NCBI GenBank assembly: GCA_009760855.2
Contig: WPIO01000109.1
Location: 1,140,501 to 1,204,500 of the forward strand
Reading direction: 5' to 3'
Length of the DNA: 64,000 nucleotides
From: Cristatella mucedo
Taxonomy: Eukaryota; Bryozoa; Phylactolaemata; Cristatellidae
Under the pieces are notes generated by a model, which made no database searches, was not told the origin of the DNA, and saw only the letters and a program-made list of their open reading frames with translations. Made by a program: the position numbers and the translations under genes. Positions 46,861 through 56,740 of the stretch are shown here, in pieces. The stretch's first letter is position 1. Each line of letters begins with the position of its first letter.

Positions 46861-49209
46861 CTATCCGGTCAGGACATAGTCGTCGTACCGGCGGGGAAGT
46901 GTCACAGCGCGCCTGGGCCGCTGTACTGGTTCAGCTCTGTCCCCTTCAGGTGCAGGGGGCGCCTCTTCCTGCCCTGGTACGAGGCGCAAGTCGGACACGT
47001 GGCGACGCACACCGTCGATCTCGATTCCCACGCCCTGCCCCTCACTTGTTACCGTGCCCTCGGGCCACTCGGTCGTACAACGAGAGCCGGCAGGCTTCAC
47101 AAAGACTCGCTGGCCGACAGCATATTGAGCAGTCCTCGGGCCCTGATCTGTCTGTGCTCTGAAGAGGGGGCTTTTCCACTCATAGGAGAACAGCCTTCTG
47201 CAGGGCACCGATTCCTCGTGCAACCCGGCTGTTGGCGAGATGTTGTACCAATACACCATCACCAGGACGTTCTTGCCCGTGCGAGCCGCCATTCCCTTGA
47301 TGGTGCTGTGGTTTCGCTCAACGATGCCGTCGCCGGAGGGTTTATAGGCGCAACGGTATATGGGCTCCACGCCCCAACGGTCGCAAAGACTGCGAAGAGC
47401 TGTTGAGCGAAAGCTCGCACCGTTGTCCATGAGCAGCTGCTGCGGAGGGCCACGCTCCCTAAAAATTTCGCCCAGATTTTGCACCAAAGAGTTTTCTTCC
47501 TCGTCGGGTATTCGCCTCCAAATAGCGAAACGGCTTGGTCCACAATCTACCACGGTCAGATATTTTTGGCCTTTGAAATGCGTTAAGTCGCAGGCCAGGT
47601 GCTGCCAATTCTCGCTTACATCCAGCACGCCTGCACTCCATGCGACTGGTGCAGGATCGATCGACTTGCAACGAGGGTAAGCCTTCACGACAGCTTCGAC
47701 GTCCTTCCGCCGGATAGTAGCTTTCGGGTGGCACATTCTGGCAAGGTACAGTGTCCTGTCAACTCCAAAGTGGTGAAGGCTGTGGAAACTCTTTAGGTCG
47801 ACGCCGACCGCCGGCGAAGACGCCTGCTCTGGAACAGCGAGACAGCTTACATTCGCCCTCGTCCATTTCTGAGAGACGCGGTTCAGCTGGTCGGCTTTAT
47901 TGTTGGATGATCGTACTAGGACTACTAGGACTACGGAAGCCTTCAGTCCACACTCTGACACCGTGTCGGCTATCAGTGCTAGCCTGCGTTTGATAAGCGC
48001 CTCTCCCATGCCGTGGGCTCGTATAGGCTTATCTCCAACCAGCAGTGACTGTAGCCATCCGTGAACAGTTGCTGAATCTGTCCGAATCTCCACCTGCCGT
48101 AATGACCAAGCAATGGCCAGATTGAGGCCCTTGATGATAGCCTCTAGCTCCGCAAGATTGATGTGGGCTACGTCGTCAGCTTTTCGCAGCCATGAGGCAT
48201 CCTCGACGATTCGTCCTCATATATCCAGGCATGTGCCGATAGCAAGGCTGCTGGCATCACACCAGAGGATGCCACTATCCAGATTCGGCACATTCCAAAT
48301 GCCTGAAACTGGATCGTCGGCATGCAATCGCTGCATCAACTCACCCGACATGGCTATGAAATTTTCACCAACGACTGAGTCCCAACCGACATCGACAGCA
48401 GCTCGCTTTAGGTAACTGCAGGCCGGGCGAAGCCAGCCTGCGATTGGGAAATGCCCGATCAGCTGCCCGCACCACGAAAACAGCTGGCGTCGTGATGGGG
48501 CGTTAGGCAATGCGCTCACCACGTTATCGCGGCGCCAACGAAGCTCCTCACCTTCCTTTGGCCTGAAAACTCGAAGGCCAAGGACCCTTCCGCCAGCGAG
48601 GCTTTCTGGTGGCTTAGCCTCCAAACCAAATGTTCGTAGCAAGTCGATTACCTCACCATTCGAGACGACGCTGTTATTGACAACAATATCGTCGACAAAC
48701 GAATCGGTACCAGCACGAACTCGCTCATCCATGGACAAGACCTTTGTCAGAATCGCGGTCATTATTTTCGGGGTGACATTAAGTCCGAAACCTAGTCGTG
48801 TGAGGCAGTACCGAGGGCCTTTGTACTCCACGACCTGATATTGCCAGAGAGCGGGATCAACATGCACCTGCAAGTATGCTTTTCGCAGGTCAATTATGCT
48901 CAAGCTCTCGCCCAGCCGTCGCCACGCTCTGAGCTTGGTGCTACACACATCACCACCAGCCGTGTGATTCGAGATAAACTGATTAAGTTCTCGGTAGTCC
49001 ATCACGGGCCTCACTTTGCCATTGCTTGCCTGTACGACGGCCATTAGAGGGATCAGGCCACCACAATGACCAGCGAACGGCTGCAACCAGCCTTCCTTGA
49101 TCCACTCTTCCACCTCCTTTTCGTAGTCGGCACGAATTTCCTCTCCCACATGATATGAAGCGATATGGTTCGTCAATTGGGGACGACACAACGATTCGTC
49201 CACTCCCAC
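46861..49209 (-). pseudogene. pol: Gypsy-1 pol: RT, RNase H, integrase
   Basis: One reading frame of 783 codons with a single TGA at 48217-48219. From 49209: RT with KVRPVMDYRELNQFI, SIIDLRKAYLQVHV and the active site FVDD (residues 171-174; Asp pair intact). RNase H has Asp in WCDASS, Glu in NLAELEA and Asp in RTDSATV; the TGA lies just after the first of these. In the integrase frame that opens at 48093, the zinc finger has H104 and H108, but the first Cys is Tyr139 (C142 is present), and the catalytic triad is D169, D223 and E259 (35 residues between the last two). The C-terminus ends in a basic, Pro-rich region. The enzyme complex would copy the element RNA and insert the DNA. The start of this frame is entered from the protease by a frame change. 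Confidence 0.9.
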
Positions 49210-49751
49210 TTGACTAACCAGCGCCTCTGATGGAATACTGCCTTGAAGTCCTTGTCATCAATCAGTACGTCAGCGGCCGACGATGCTACAGCTCGTTTGA
49301 CACTAGGAGACGCCACTACTGCTGCCTCGGGACGGTGTGCTGGCTCTGGAACTCCCCTTTGGCACATGAACTCAACTTGACCAGCGGAAGGACCGATAAT
49401 CACGCCGCCTAGGAGTTCAATGGTATCCATACCGAGTAGTAACCCGAAACCAGGAAGAACATCTGACACAAGGCAGTCCAGCACTATGGTTCGTCCGCAG
49501 AGGGCTACCGTAGCGACGCACGTGGACTTGCAGACAGCCGTGGCTCCATTCATCATCACAACTTCCTCGCACGCTCGCCTCACCCTCGCAGGGTCCGCAA
49601 GCGTCGCCGAAATGATGGACCTTGAGCACCCAGTATCCACGAGCGCAGACGCCTCGGAGTTTTCGATGAGGACACGTACCGAAGGAAGGCGCGCCATAAC
49701 AGAGGGGAAAGCACCGGCGCAGTAATGCGTGCTCTCCCCTACTCGTTTTTT
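49173..49751 (-). pseudogene. Gypsy-1 protease
   Basis: A retroviral-type aspartic protease. The open frame from ATG 49697 has ALVDTGCSRSII (catalytic DTG, residues 21-23) and later GFGLLLGMDTIELLGG, the second conserved region. The frame is open further upstream, overlapping the gag end, so it is probably reached by -1 frameshifting at 49745-49751 rather than from its own ATG. After KWEWT near 49200 the family sequence continues in the RT frame, so an indel (or a second shift) separates protease and RT. I see no slippery heptamer there. Confidence 0.85.
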
Positions 49752-50470
49752 GGCCAGTTTTGTACGACGGCCCGATCCGAGCAGTTAGCAGCGAGATGTT
49801 GAATGCTCCCACAGACGTAACAGTGCCTCCCGCGACCACGGCGCGCCGCTTTAGAAGGACAATCACAGCGTAAGTGCCCGATAGCCTTGCATAGGAAACA
49901 CACAACATCTCTGTTATTCGGTGCCTGGGGAGGCCATCCCGAACGAGAACTAGATGCGAAGTAACTTTCTGCCGCCTTCGGAATGCTGACGCTTGCCTTC
50001 ACTATGACCCGAGCCTTCTCGACAAGAAAATCTGCAGGCATTTCCGCGAGGTTGCATGAGGCTTGGAGGTGCCTCTTTGCGGCCTCCGGACGCCCAGCAA
50101 CAAAGGCGCATTTGACAAAATCACCGGCCACCAGCCTAGCCAACCGATTCAAGTCCGCCCAAAAGCCATCCACATTTTCATCTTCAGCAAGGCAACGCGA
50201 GGCGAATTCCTCGTAGGCATCAAAGCGATTCGGCGAGAATGCTGCCAGCAGCGCTTTTCTTACCATGGCGTAGTCTTCCTTAGCCGCATCGGGGACGCCA
50301 TCATATACGGCGTATGCCAAACGTGTAAGGAATAGCGGCAGGAAATTTTGCAATTCATCAACCCCTTGCATCTTGGCCAATCTTTCGAACCGATTTAGCC
50401 ATTCAGCGAAGTCTCCGCTGCCGTCGAATTGCGAAATTTTTCCTTCCATGTGTTGTACTTTCAGACTCAT
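49739..50470 (-). CDS. gag: Gypsy-1 gag (capsid/nucleocapsid)
   Basis: Intact 243-codon frame. It would form the particle that packages the element RNA. The N-terminal part has an Ala/Leu-rich helical capsid-like region (for example MVRKALLAAFSPNRFDAYEE). Two CCHC zinc knuckles close it: CFLCKAIGHLRCDC and CYVCGSIQHLAANC, both C-x2-C-x4-H-x4-C. I chose ATG 50470 (MSLKVQH) because the frame upstream runs into the LTR. The stop follows the slippery heptamer by six bases. No internal stop is present, which fits a recent insertion. Confidence 0.88.
   Translation of the reverse strand: MSLKVQHMEGKISQFDGSGDFAEWLNRFERLAKMQGVDELQNFLPLFLTRLAYAVYDGVPDAAKEDYAMVRKALLAAFSPNRFDAYEEFASRCLAEDENVDGFWADLNRLARLVAGDFVKCAFVAGRPEAAKRHLQASCNLAEMPADFLVEKARVIVKASVSIPKAAESYFASSSRSGWPPQAPNNRDVVCFLCKAIGHLRCDCPSKAARRGRGRHCYVCGSIQHLAANCSDRAVVQNWPKNE
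49745..49751 (-). promoter_or_regulatory. Slippery heptamer A_AAA_AAC at the gag-protease junction
   Basis: Read on the reverse strand, gag ends CCA AAA AAC GAG TAG. The heptamer A_AAA_AAC is in the correct phase, and a one-base backward slip there enters the open protease frame (CGA GTA GGG). This is the classic arrangement for programmed -1 frameshifting in retroelements. A downstream stem or pseudoknot was not evaluated. Confidence 0.7.
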
Positions 50471-50513
50471 CTTTACACGGACCACACAGTCGCTCCCGCC
50501 GAGAAATAGCTTG

Positions 50514-50999
50514 TAGTTTGGTTGCACAGCAGAGAGCCAGCCGATGCCCAACACCGACAGTTTATTCCCAACACAGGGAGCCCAAGAGTGCACGGCTTCC
50601 CTCAGCCCCTGCCCTCACACAACTCCCCTCCCCTGGTCGACTCCGATGACTCATCGACCACAACTGTGCACCGGCCGACCCTAGTGGTGAATCCACCATC
50701 TGGACACCAGCTGGTCCATGCCACATTAAAGACGGACCACAGCAGTGCACTGACCGTCCCTGATGGTGAATCCACCATCTGGCCACCAGCTGGTTACAGG
50801 CCTGCATCCATACCACATCATAGGCGGACCACAGCTGTGCACCGGCCCCTCTCGGTGGTGCTTCTAACAGCTCCCCAGTAGCTTATCAGAGGAGCCTGCA
50901 TACGATACATACATACGAACTACACGCTCCCTTGACCTTACGGTCACAAGTCAGGAGCCGGCATACAATACATACATACATACGTACATACGAACTACA
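50514..50999 (-). repeat. Gypsy-1 5' LTR, with internal duplication
   Basis: On the plus strand it starts TGTAGTTTGGTTGCACA and ends CGAACTACA at 50999. An AACTACA also occurs at 50918-50924. The outer 75 bases (50925-50999) consist of an extra LTR start plus a segment (CGCTCCCTTGACCTTACGGT) equivalent to the sequence just inside the 3' LTR. So the right end looks like a mini-LTR and polypurine-tract region placed in front of a 411-bp LTR. A reverse AATAAA lies at 50561-50566, 47 bases before the LTR end. I found no clear primer-binding site. Confidence 0.8.
50561..50566 (-). terminator. Polyadenylation signal in the Gypsy-1 LTR
   Basis: AATAAA on the element strand. The related LTR fragment at 44012 has the same hexamer at the same distance from its end (44067-44072). 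Confidence 0.6.
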
Positions 51000-51004
51000 C
51001 AGAT
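51000..51004. repeat. Target-site duplication of Gypsy-1, right copy
   Basis: CAGAT, identical to 46725-46729. See the left copy. Confidence 0.9.
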
Positions 51005-52035
51005 CAAGAAGGCTTGTATCACAAACAGATTTCAAAAACTTGTCGATGTCAATGCTTTGTAAGTTACGTCGTTTGGCAAGTTCGACATTAACCTGTACGT
51101 ACGAGGTAGCAGGAACAGTAAACGAGACCAAAAAATGATCTGAGAGGGTCAGTGGGCACACCACAAAGTCTGTGGGGAGGATATCCTTAGTGATCACGAG
51201 ATCTAGAATGTGGCCACCGACGTGGGTGCTATGATTAACGTGTTGGGCGAAACCAAAATTTTCAAGACAGGCAAGAAATGAGCGGACCTGGCTGTAGCTA
51301 GGATTGTCAACGTGAATATTGAAGTGTCCTACAATCAGTAATGGCCTGTCACACACAAATATTTTAGCGAGGAACTCTGACAACTCCTCTATGAACAAGT
51401 TTAGACAGCCAGGAGGCCGGTATATTGGAACGGTGAGAGGCATTGTCTTTGATGAAGAGCTGATAGCAACCGGTTCAAATGATGACCCGTGCAAGAAACT
51501 GCACATTTTATAGCCAAACGATTCGCGAACAACAATTGAAACCCTGCCACCAATCTTGTCACAACGCATGGACTGATAGAATGAGAACCCGGGTGGGGTG
51601 GTCTCGGAAATATAGGTACTGGAACAAGGCGTCATCCTGGTTTTGGTAAGCAGAAATGCATCTAGCTTCTCCTGGACCACCTGATCGCGGATAAGTAACC
51701 CCTTGGTATGTAGCGAGCGGACATTTAGTAGGCGGAATTTAAGAGGCTGTCTAACAGCTGGGCGACGGCGATGAAGTGGCTTGTATTCTCTACCGTTTGC
51801 ACCCGGCCCGGCGGACGCTGGCTCTTCGATTTTGAATTGGACCTTGGTTACGGCCGTCGGACAACGTTTCACAACGTGCTGGGCTACAGCGGGTGGGCTA
51901 CTACCGAAACAAGTACTATTTAGCGCTTTAAACTTACGAGTCGTAGGCTTGATAGCGGAGCTGTTGATAGGGCGAACGTTGGATGCAGGTAGGTTCTCAC
52001 TGACCCGCCGGAGAAGGCCCGCCGGTAGGTATCAA
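51000..52035 (-). pseudogene. LINE-A endonuclease domain (right part of the split element)
   Basis: The reverse frame (open from about 52030 to the Gypsy-1 junction) begins with a Pro/Ser-rich leader. The AP-like endonuclease follows: LLNVRSLHTKGLLIRDQVVQ, FLLTKTRM, IVGHFNIHVDNPSY and SDHFLVSF. This enzyme would nick target DNA. The conserved Glu in the LTET motif is Lys, and the Asp of GDFN is His, so the enzyme would be inactive as it stands. It stops at SLLDL exactly at the CAGAT duplication, and the protein continues at 46729 with HSDSTGS. The 5' truncation abuts Gypsy-2 at about 52040. Confidence 0.88.
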
Positions 52036-52387
52036 CTAATGGCGACATCGCATCTTATGCTAAGCAGGTCCTTTTTTGTGTAGCATATCCGAGGACAGCT
52101 CATAAATAGTCACAGCTATGACTGTATTACCAGCGCCAGCATCAGAGTGTGCGTCGAGGAGCTCATTAGCGATCGGTACTGGTCTGATGTCCGATAGGTG
52201 GCGGCAGATTCCATCAGTTTCAATGCCAACTCCTTTCGCTAGATAGTAACTGTCCCCTGAGGCCACTAAGTCATGCAACGGGCTCCAGGGGCTTTTACAA
52301 AAACCTGCTGACTCAGAATAAAGTCATTTCCATGGAATGGAATGGATGGAAATGATGGAAATGACTATATGACTATTTATGAAATGG

Positions 52388-52388
<1 letters not shown>

Positions 52389-52436
<48 letters not shown>
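52389..52436. repeat. (TA)n at the SINE-A tail
   Basis: About 24 TA units. They directly follow the 3' end of the reverse SINE-A, so the repeat may have grown from its A/T-rich tail. Confidence 0.9.
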
Positions 52437-52439
<3 letters not shown>

Positions 52440-52444
<5 letters not shown>

Positions 52445-52585
52445 ATTCATTTGTATAGCGCCCTAAGAGAACTTAATCAATATTCAGGCGCTTCGCGTTT
52501 GCCTCTTGGCTCAAGCCCGTGAGCTCAGCCAGACCTTGTTCGGGAGAGTACCTTAACCACTGCACTAAACCAGCTACGAGAAAAG
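52440..52585 (-). mobile_element. SINE-A inserted in Gypsy-2
   Basis: On the reverse strand it reads AGCTGGTTTAGTGCAGTGGT (A-box region), AAGGTCTGGCTGAGCTCACG, a B-box-like GGCTTGAGCC, AAGCGCCTGAATATTGATTA and TCTTAGGGCGCTATACAAAT. It is about 75-80% similar by eye to 15775-15925. Gypsy-2 similarity to Gypsy-1 stops near 52325 and resumes near 52620, so this SINE and its TA tail lie within the integrase coding part. Confidence 0.75.
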
Positions 52586-54408
52586 ATGACGCCAAGGCGA
52601 TGAGCCGGCGTCCAATCTGGCGGTGGCAGAGAGATTGTACTAGTACACCATCTTTATTATGTCCCGCCCACTCCGGACTGCCTTTCCTTTTATTGTTCTG
52701 TGAGTTCGCTCTGCTATGCCGTTTCCAGAGGAGCGGTAGTTGCAGCGATACATTGAGCGTATTACCTCAAAGATCACAAAGCTGGCTAAAAGCGTTCGAT
52801 CGGAAAGTGGCGGCATTGTTCATTAGGAGGTGCTACAGCAGGCCCCTTTTTCTGAATATTTCGTCCAAATGTCAGAGCACCAAGGTCTCGCTCTCGTCGG
52901 TGATACACCGCCAGATGGTAAACCTGCTGGGGCCGCAATCGACAAGTGTCATATACTTGACCCCATTGAAGAAAGGAACACCAATAGCTAGGCGGTGCCA
53001 GTTGGAATCTATGTCCAACTTCCCGTGGCTCCAAGACACTGGCGCTGTATTCACAGACCGGCAAGGCATGCACGATTTAACGACGCGATCCGCTATCTCC
53101 TGCGTTACCAAAATGGCGGGAAAGTAGAGCCTGGCCGGGTCCAACGCAAGGTCGACCCCTAGGTGATGCAAATCGTAGTACGCTCGCAGGGCTACTTCTT
53201 GTGCTGGAGTAGCAGCTGCAAGAATCGAGATTGGCTTAAGCCACGGCTGCCGTACTTGCGTTAAGTGATCTGCTTGTTTGTCGGCCGAACGCACTGGCTT
53301 TATTTTCACCTGGAGGCCGTACTCCTTAATTACGTCGCTGTCCGCCGTCGAGCCAATGCCTCGCCTAGACCTCTCGTACGGATAGGCGTATCACCTTCGA
53401 CAAGCGACCGAAGCCACGAATGCACAGTGGCCGAGTCGGTAATCAATTCAATCTCTCGTCGGCCCCAGGCCAAGGCTAAGTTTGTGATGGGACTTCACTT
53501 TGTGACAGCCTCTAGTTTGGCCAGATTTATATGCGCCACGTCATCTGGCTTTCTACGCCAAGAGGCATCCTCGACATTCTGGCTTCTAATTCGCAAGCAG
53601 GCGCCTATAGCTAAGCTGCTTGAGTCACCTGTCCGCTGGGTGACGACGGCACACTCCACACTCCACTAACTGGATCCTCTTTTATCAGGCATCAGCTGAT
53701 CTCCTGTGCCATCCGAATGACGTCCTCCGTAACCTCGGCATCCCACGACAGGTCTTTTGTGGCTCTCTTTACGAAGCTACAGGCCGATTAAAGCCATTCA
53801 GCTATGGGATAATAGCCAGTTAATTGTCCACACCACGAGAAGAGCTGCCTCCGAGTCGCGTTCTGAGGTAGAGATTCAACATCGTTATCTCTGCCCCACT
53901 TAAGCTTTCCTTCATGGTCAGTGACCCCAAGCCCTAGTACTCGATCTCCGACCAACTGTTGCAGGGGGGGGGGGAGTGGCTTAGCTTGGAGCCCCAGCTG
54001 TCGTAGAAGAGAGATAGCAGGCTCGTTAATGACAATGTCATTGTTGGCGATTATTTCGTCCGCCTATTAGTCAGTGCCTTCGTGCACCCGTGGGTCCATA
54101 CAATGCACCTTATTTAACACGACGGTCATTATCTTAGGCACTACCTTTAATCCGAAGCCTATCTGTGTAAGGCAGTACTTCCTCCCCTGGTAGGCAACAA
54201 CCTGGTATCTCCACAGGAAAGGGTTGACAATAAGCTGTAAATAGACTTTGCGAAGGTCAAAAATACTGACGTTACTTGCCATGCTGCTCCATGCCTGAAG
54301 TTTCTTGATGCAAACGTCACCATTGGCAGTGTGGCTGGAGACGTATTGGTTCAGCTTGCAGTAGTCTAAAACGGGCCGAACTTGGACTTTATTACTCTGG
54401 AACACTGC

Positions 54409-54440
<32 letters not shown>

Positions 54441-54450
54441 GTGTCTGTGT
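54409..54450. repeat. (GT)n inside the Gypsy-2 RT frame
   Basis: Read on the reverse strand the repeat is CA and encodes alternating Thr-His. The RT frame stays open across it, which is why the frame appears to extend upstream to 54474. Confidence 0.85.
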
Positions 54451-54499
54451 ACGATTTGATTTCACAAAGGACAACCAGGCCTAGGAAGATGCAGTAAAT

Positions 54500-54819
54500 A
54501 TTTTTCAACCTTGTTCCGGGCACAAGTTTTTTTTACATCATTTAGAAAATAATTTGCTGGAAATATTTTTTTTTCTTAAACCAACCAGTTGGTCGTTAGG
54601 CAATGGTTTTCTAAATGTACTACAACCGTAGTGACTCTAATAAGAATACCGAAGTTTAGCTTGGGCATTTTGCTGTGACTCTGACGAAAGTGCTCTGCAG
54701 CACCGTTAGCCGACCCCTACTCCGGCCTTAATTCAGGTAGAAGCCACACGACTCATTGAGCGATGCCCAAAGCTTACTGCGAAAGCTTAGCTGAATTTAG
54801 GAATCTCATTTGCACAGCA
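54500..54819. other. No recognisable gene
   Basis: Poly-T-rich and unremarkable. The first bases may still belong to the 5' part of Gypsy-2 RT. Confidence 0.4.
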
Positions 54820-54960
54820 GCTGATGGGCCTCTGCGGCTGTCTCCACGGCTAACACTTGGCAAAAAAGAATCACCTACTGCTGCAATTGAACCTGTGACT
54901 TGCCTGGGTCGTGAACCGGACATGCCCACTACTCTGGGAAACAGCCTCGATTAGTGGGAT
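54820..54960 (-). mobile_element. SINE-B, copy 3
   Basis: On the reverse strand the sequence includes GTAGTGGGCATGTCCGGTT (A-box side), CACGACCCAGG and a B box GGTTCAATTGC. Then follow TAGGTGATTCTTTTTTGCC and TTAGCCGTGGAGACAGCCG. The order is that of the 40081-40245 copy. Confidence 0.6.
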
Positions 54961-55964
54961 ACGGATAGAGTACCATCGTAGGTCTTGACGGGACCCCACA
55001 AGCTACTGCGTCCGACTGCATTCCTAGGGCAAGTTTGGGGTAAGCATTGCGAGGAGGCGCGTCCTCTTTACTTCTTTTATTTCTATCACATTTGATCGTT
55101 TCACTAAAGACGCACTAACGGTCAGATGTTTATAAACAATTCTGCCTCGGGCACGGTTGGCTGTCTGAGGCAGCATAATAGAATCCGTGACTACGGTTGT
55201 CATCGGACAAGGTTTAAGCGTGCTTCGGGGATGGCAGTGCTTTCAATGAGAAGCTTAAGACTCAGCAGTGAAGGGGAAATAGTAATGGCGTAGAAGTTGC
55301 AGCCTTTGTAGGCGGCGGTCACACGGCAGGAAGTTGTAACCTGCTTCTCTACAAGTACAGCCTCCAGCATACTTCGATGCTGCTACATAATCAAGTCTGT
55401 CTGGCAGGTTGATAACTTACTGGCCGAGCTCGTTGAAACATAAGTTAGAGTTAAATAGCCTTTAGAAAGAAGCAATGGTTTGGTATAAAGCTCCAGTTCC
55501 AAGAAGAGCTTAAAACTGAACTCAACTATTCATCGTCACAGAAAACAATGAGGCCAAAAGGCTGGCTCAGCTTTGGCTAGAAGATTCAGGTGAAGAGTTT
55601 TCTTTTTACAATAGCTGCTCACGAGGTACTTAGTGCGGCCTCTAGTTGACTCAGTGCAGCTCTTCGCCGGCTCTAATGACTTTGATCTCTGCTCAATGCT
55701 TCCTACCATCCTTCGATTACGTAATTCAGAAGGCGAGACCTGCCTTTTAAATCAGCTAGGAAGGCAGCTTAACGGCACTTATCGCCAGAAACTGTCCGTC
55801 AGAAGTTACGTTGGCTAATTTTTACTTTTAGCCATTTCTTCCTTCGACTTGAAAGCATGCAACCATAATGGATAAGGCCCAAACCTTAAACGTTGCAACC
55901 TGTTCATCCGGTTTGTGGAATGTGCGAGTCTTAGTGCTGGGCCGTGACTCTTGAGCATAGTAAT
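54961..55964. other. No recognisable gene
   Basis: Only short frames without family motifs. No repeat match was noticed within the window. Confidence 0.4.
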
Positions 55965-56740
55965 AATAATAAAAATATTTAATACACTTGATAAAGAGCC
56001 CTCAGAAAACTCAATCTCTTTCTAGGCACTTTACATTGGCTGCAAAGAGAACACGATTGAATGGTGAGTCGTATCATGCTTAATAAACAACACGAACACT
56101 ATGATTAGTGGTGACATGCACAGGGTCAGCATGCAAGTAAGGTTAGTGGCGGCATGCAGTGTCAGCACGCATAAGCACGTAAAAGACGGAAAAAGGGAAT
56201 CAATAAATGCTGTCCTAAATAGGTGCGTTTTTAGTTTCTTTTTAAATTGGGTCAAGTCAGGGGATGTTGTGACGAAAGTAGGGAGTGATTTCCAGGATTT
56301 AGGAGCTTACGAAATAAATGCACGGTCTCCAAAGGACTTGAGGTTAGTACGGGTTATTGGTAAACAGTTAGATTCCACAAAGCGGGTGGTACGATGCTTT
56401 GCCAGGTGGAGGAGTAGTTCTGATAGGTAGGCTGGAGCATCAGAAGGAAGGGACCTAAAAAGTGAGCGACAAAACCTTGATATCGATCTCTGGCTTGATT
56501 GGGAGCCAGTGTAGGTCGGCAAGAAGTGGTGTGATGTGGCAACTGCAACGCCTACGACAGATAAGCCTAGCTGCAGAGTTTTGCACCTGCTGTAAGAGCC
56601 TGATTGCACAGGCCGGTAGTCCAGCAAGCAGTGAGTTACAGAAGTCAAGACGGAATGTCACAAATGCACCGACTAACTTAGATCAAGCATCCTTATCTAA
56701 GCAAGCCCAACTTTTAGCAATGTTAGGTAGCTGAATGAGC
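55965..56740 (-). pseudogene. LINE-B, 5'-truncated copy (C-terminus and tail)
   Basis: The plus strand opens with an (ATA)n tail at 55961-55978 and the terminal motif (CCTCAGAAAACTCAATCTCT). The reverse strand encodes TFRLDFCNSLLAGLPACAIR (56661) through PAYLSELLLHLAKHRTTRF and NLKSFGDRAF, in two frames. It is moderately preserved. Confidence 0.8.

Larger units (their letters stand above)
46730..50999 (-). mobile_element. Gypsy-1: Ty3/Gypsy-type LTR retrotransposon, nearly complete
   Basis: A 4,270-bp element inserted in LINE-A. It has inverted termini TGTAGTT/AACTACA, a 5-bp target duplication, a 5' LTR (50514-50999), gag, protease, RT-RNase H, integrase and a remnant 3' LTR (46730-46782). 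The order protease, RT, RNase H, integrase is that of Gypsy elements. Defects are a frame change between protease and RT, one in-frame TGA, a lost zinc-finger Cys and the LTR deletion. Element plus duplication is 4,275 bp, a multiple of three, so the host LINE frame is the same on both sides. Confidence 0.92.
52060..54500 (-). pseudogene. Gypsy-2: older relative of Gypsy-1 (RT to integrase)
   Basis: Fragments on the reverse strand align in order with Gypsy-1 pol. RT: 54474-54067 with QVRPVLDYCKLNQYV and NVSIFDLRKVYLQLIV, broken before FVDD. RNase H: about 53300-54060, no long frame. Integrase: 53309-52872, where the zinc finger retains CMPC (the position mutated in Gypsy-1), followed by a region with VDCGPSRFTIWR. 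C-terminus: 52278-52060. No gag, protease or LTRs are visible. The element is interrupted by SINE-A and by microsatellites at 52389-52436 and 54409-54450. Confidence 0.85.

Noticed and set aside
46999-47734. Several 65-135 codon frames opposite or out of phase with Gypsy-1 pol
   Set aside because: Shadows of the GC-rich integrase coding sequence, which has the catalytic motifs on the reverse strand.
49173-49210. Second programmed frameshift between protease and RT
   Set aside because: The frame change is in the -1 sense, but no slippery heptamer is visible in the overlap; a simple indel is more likely.
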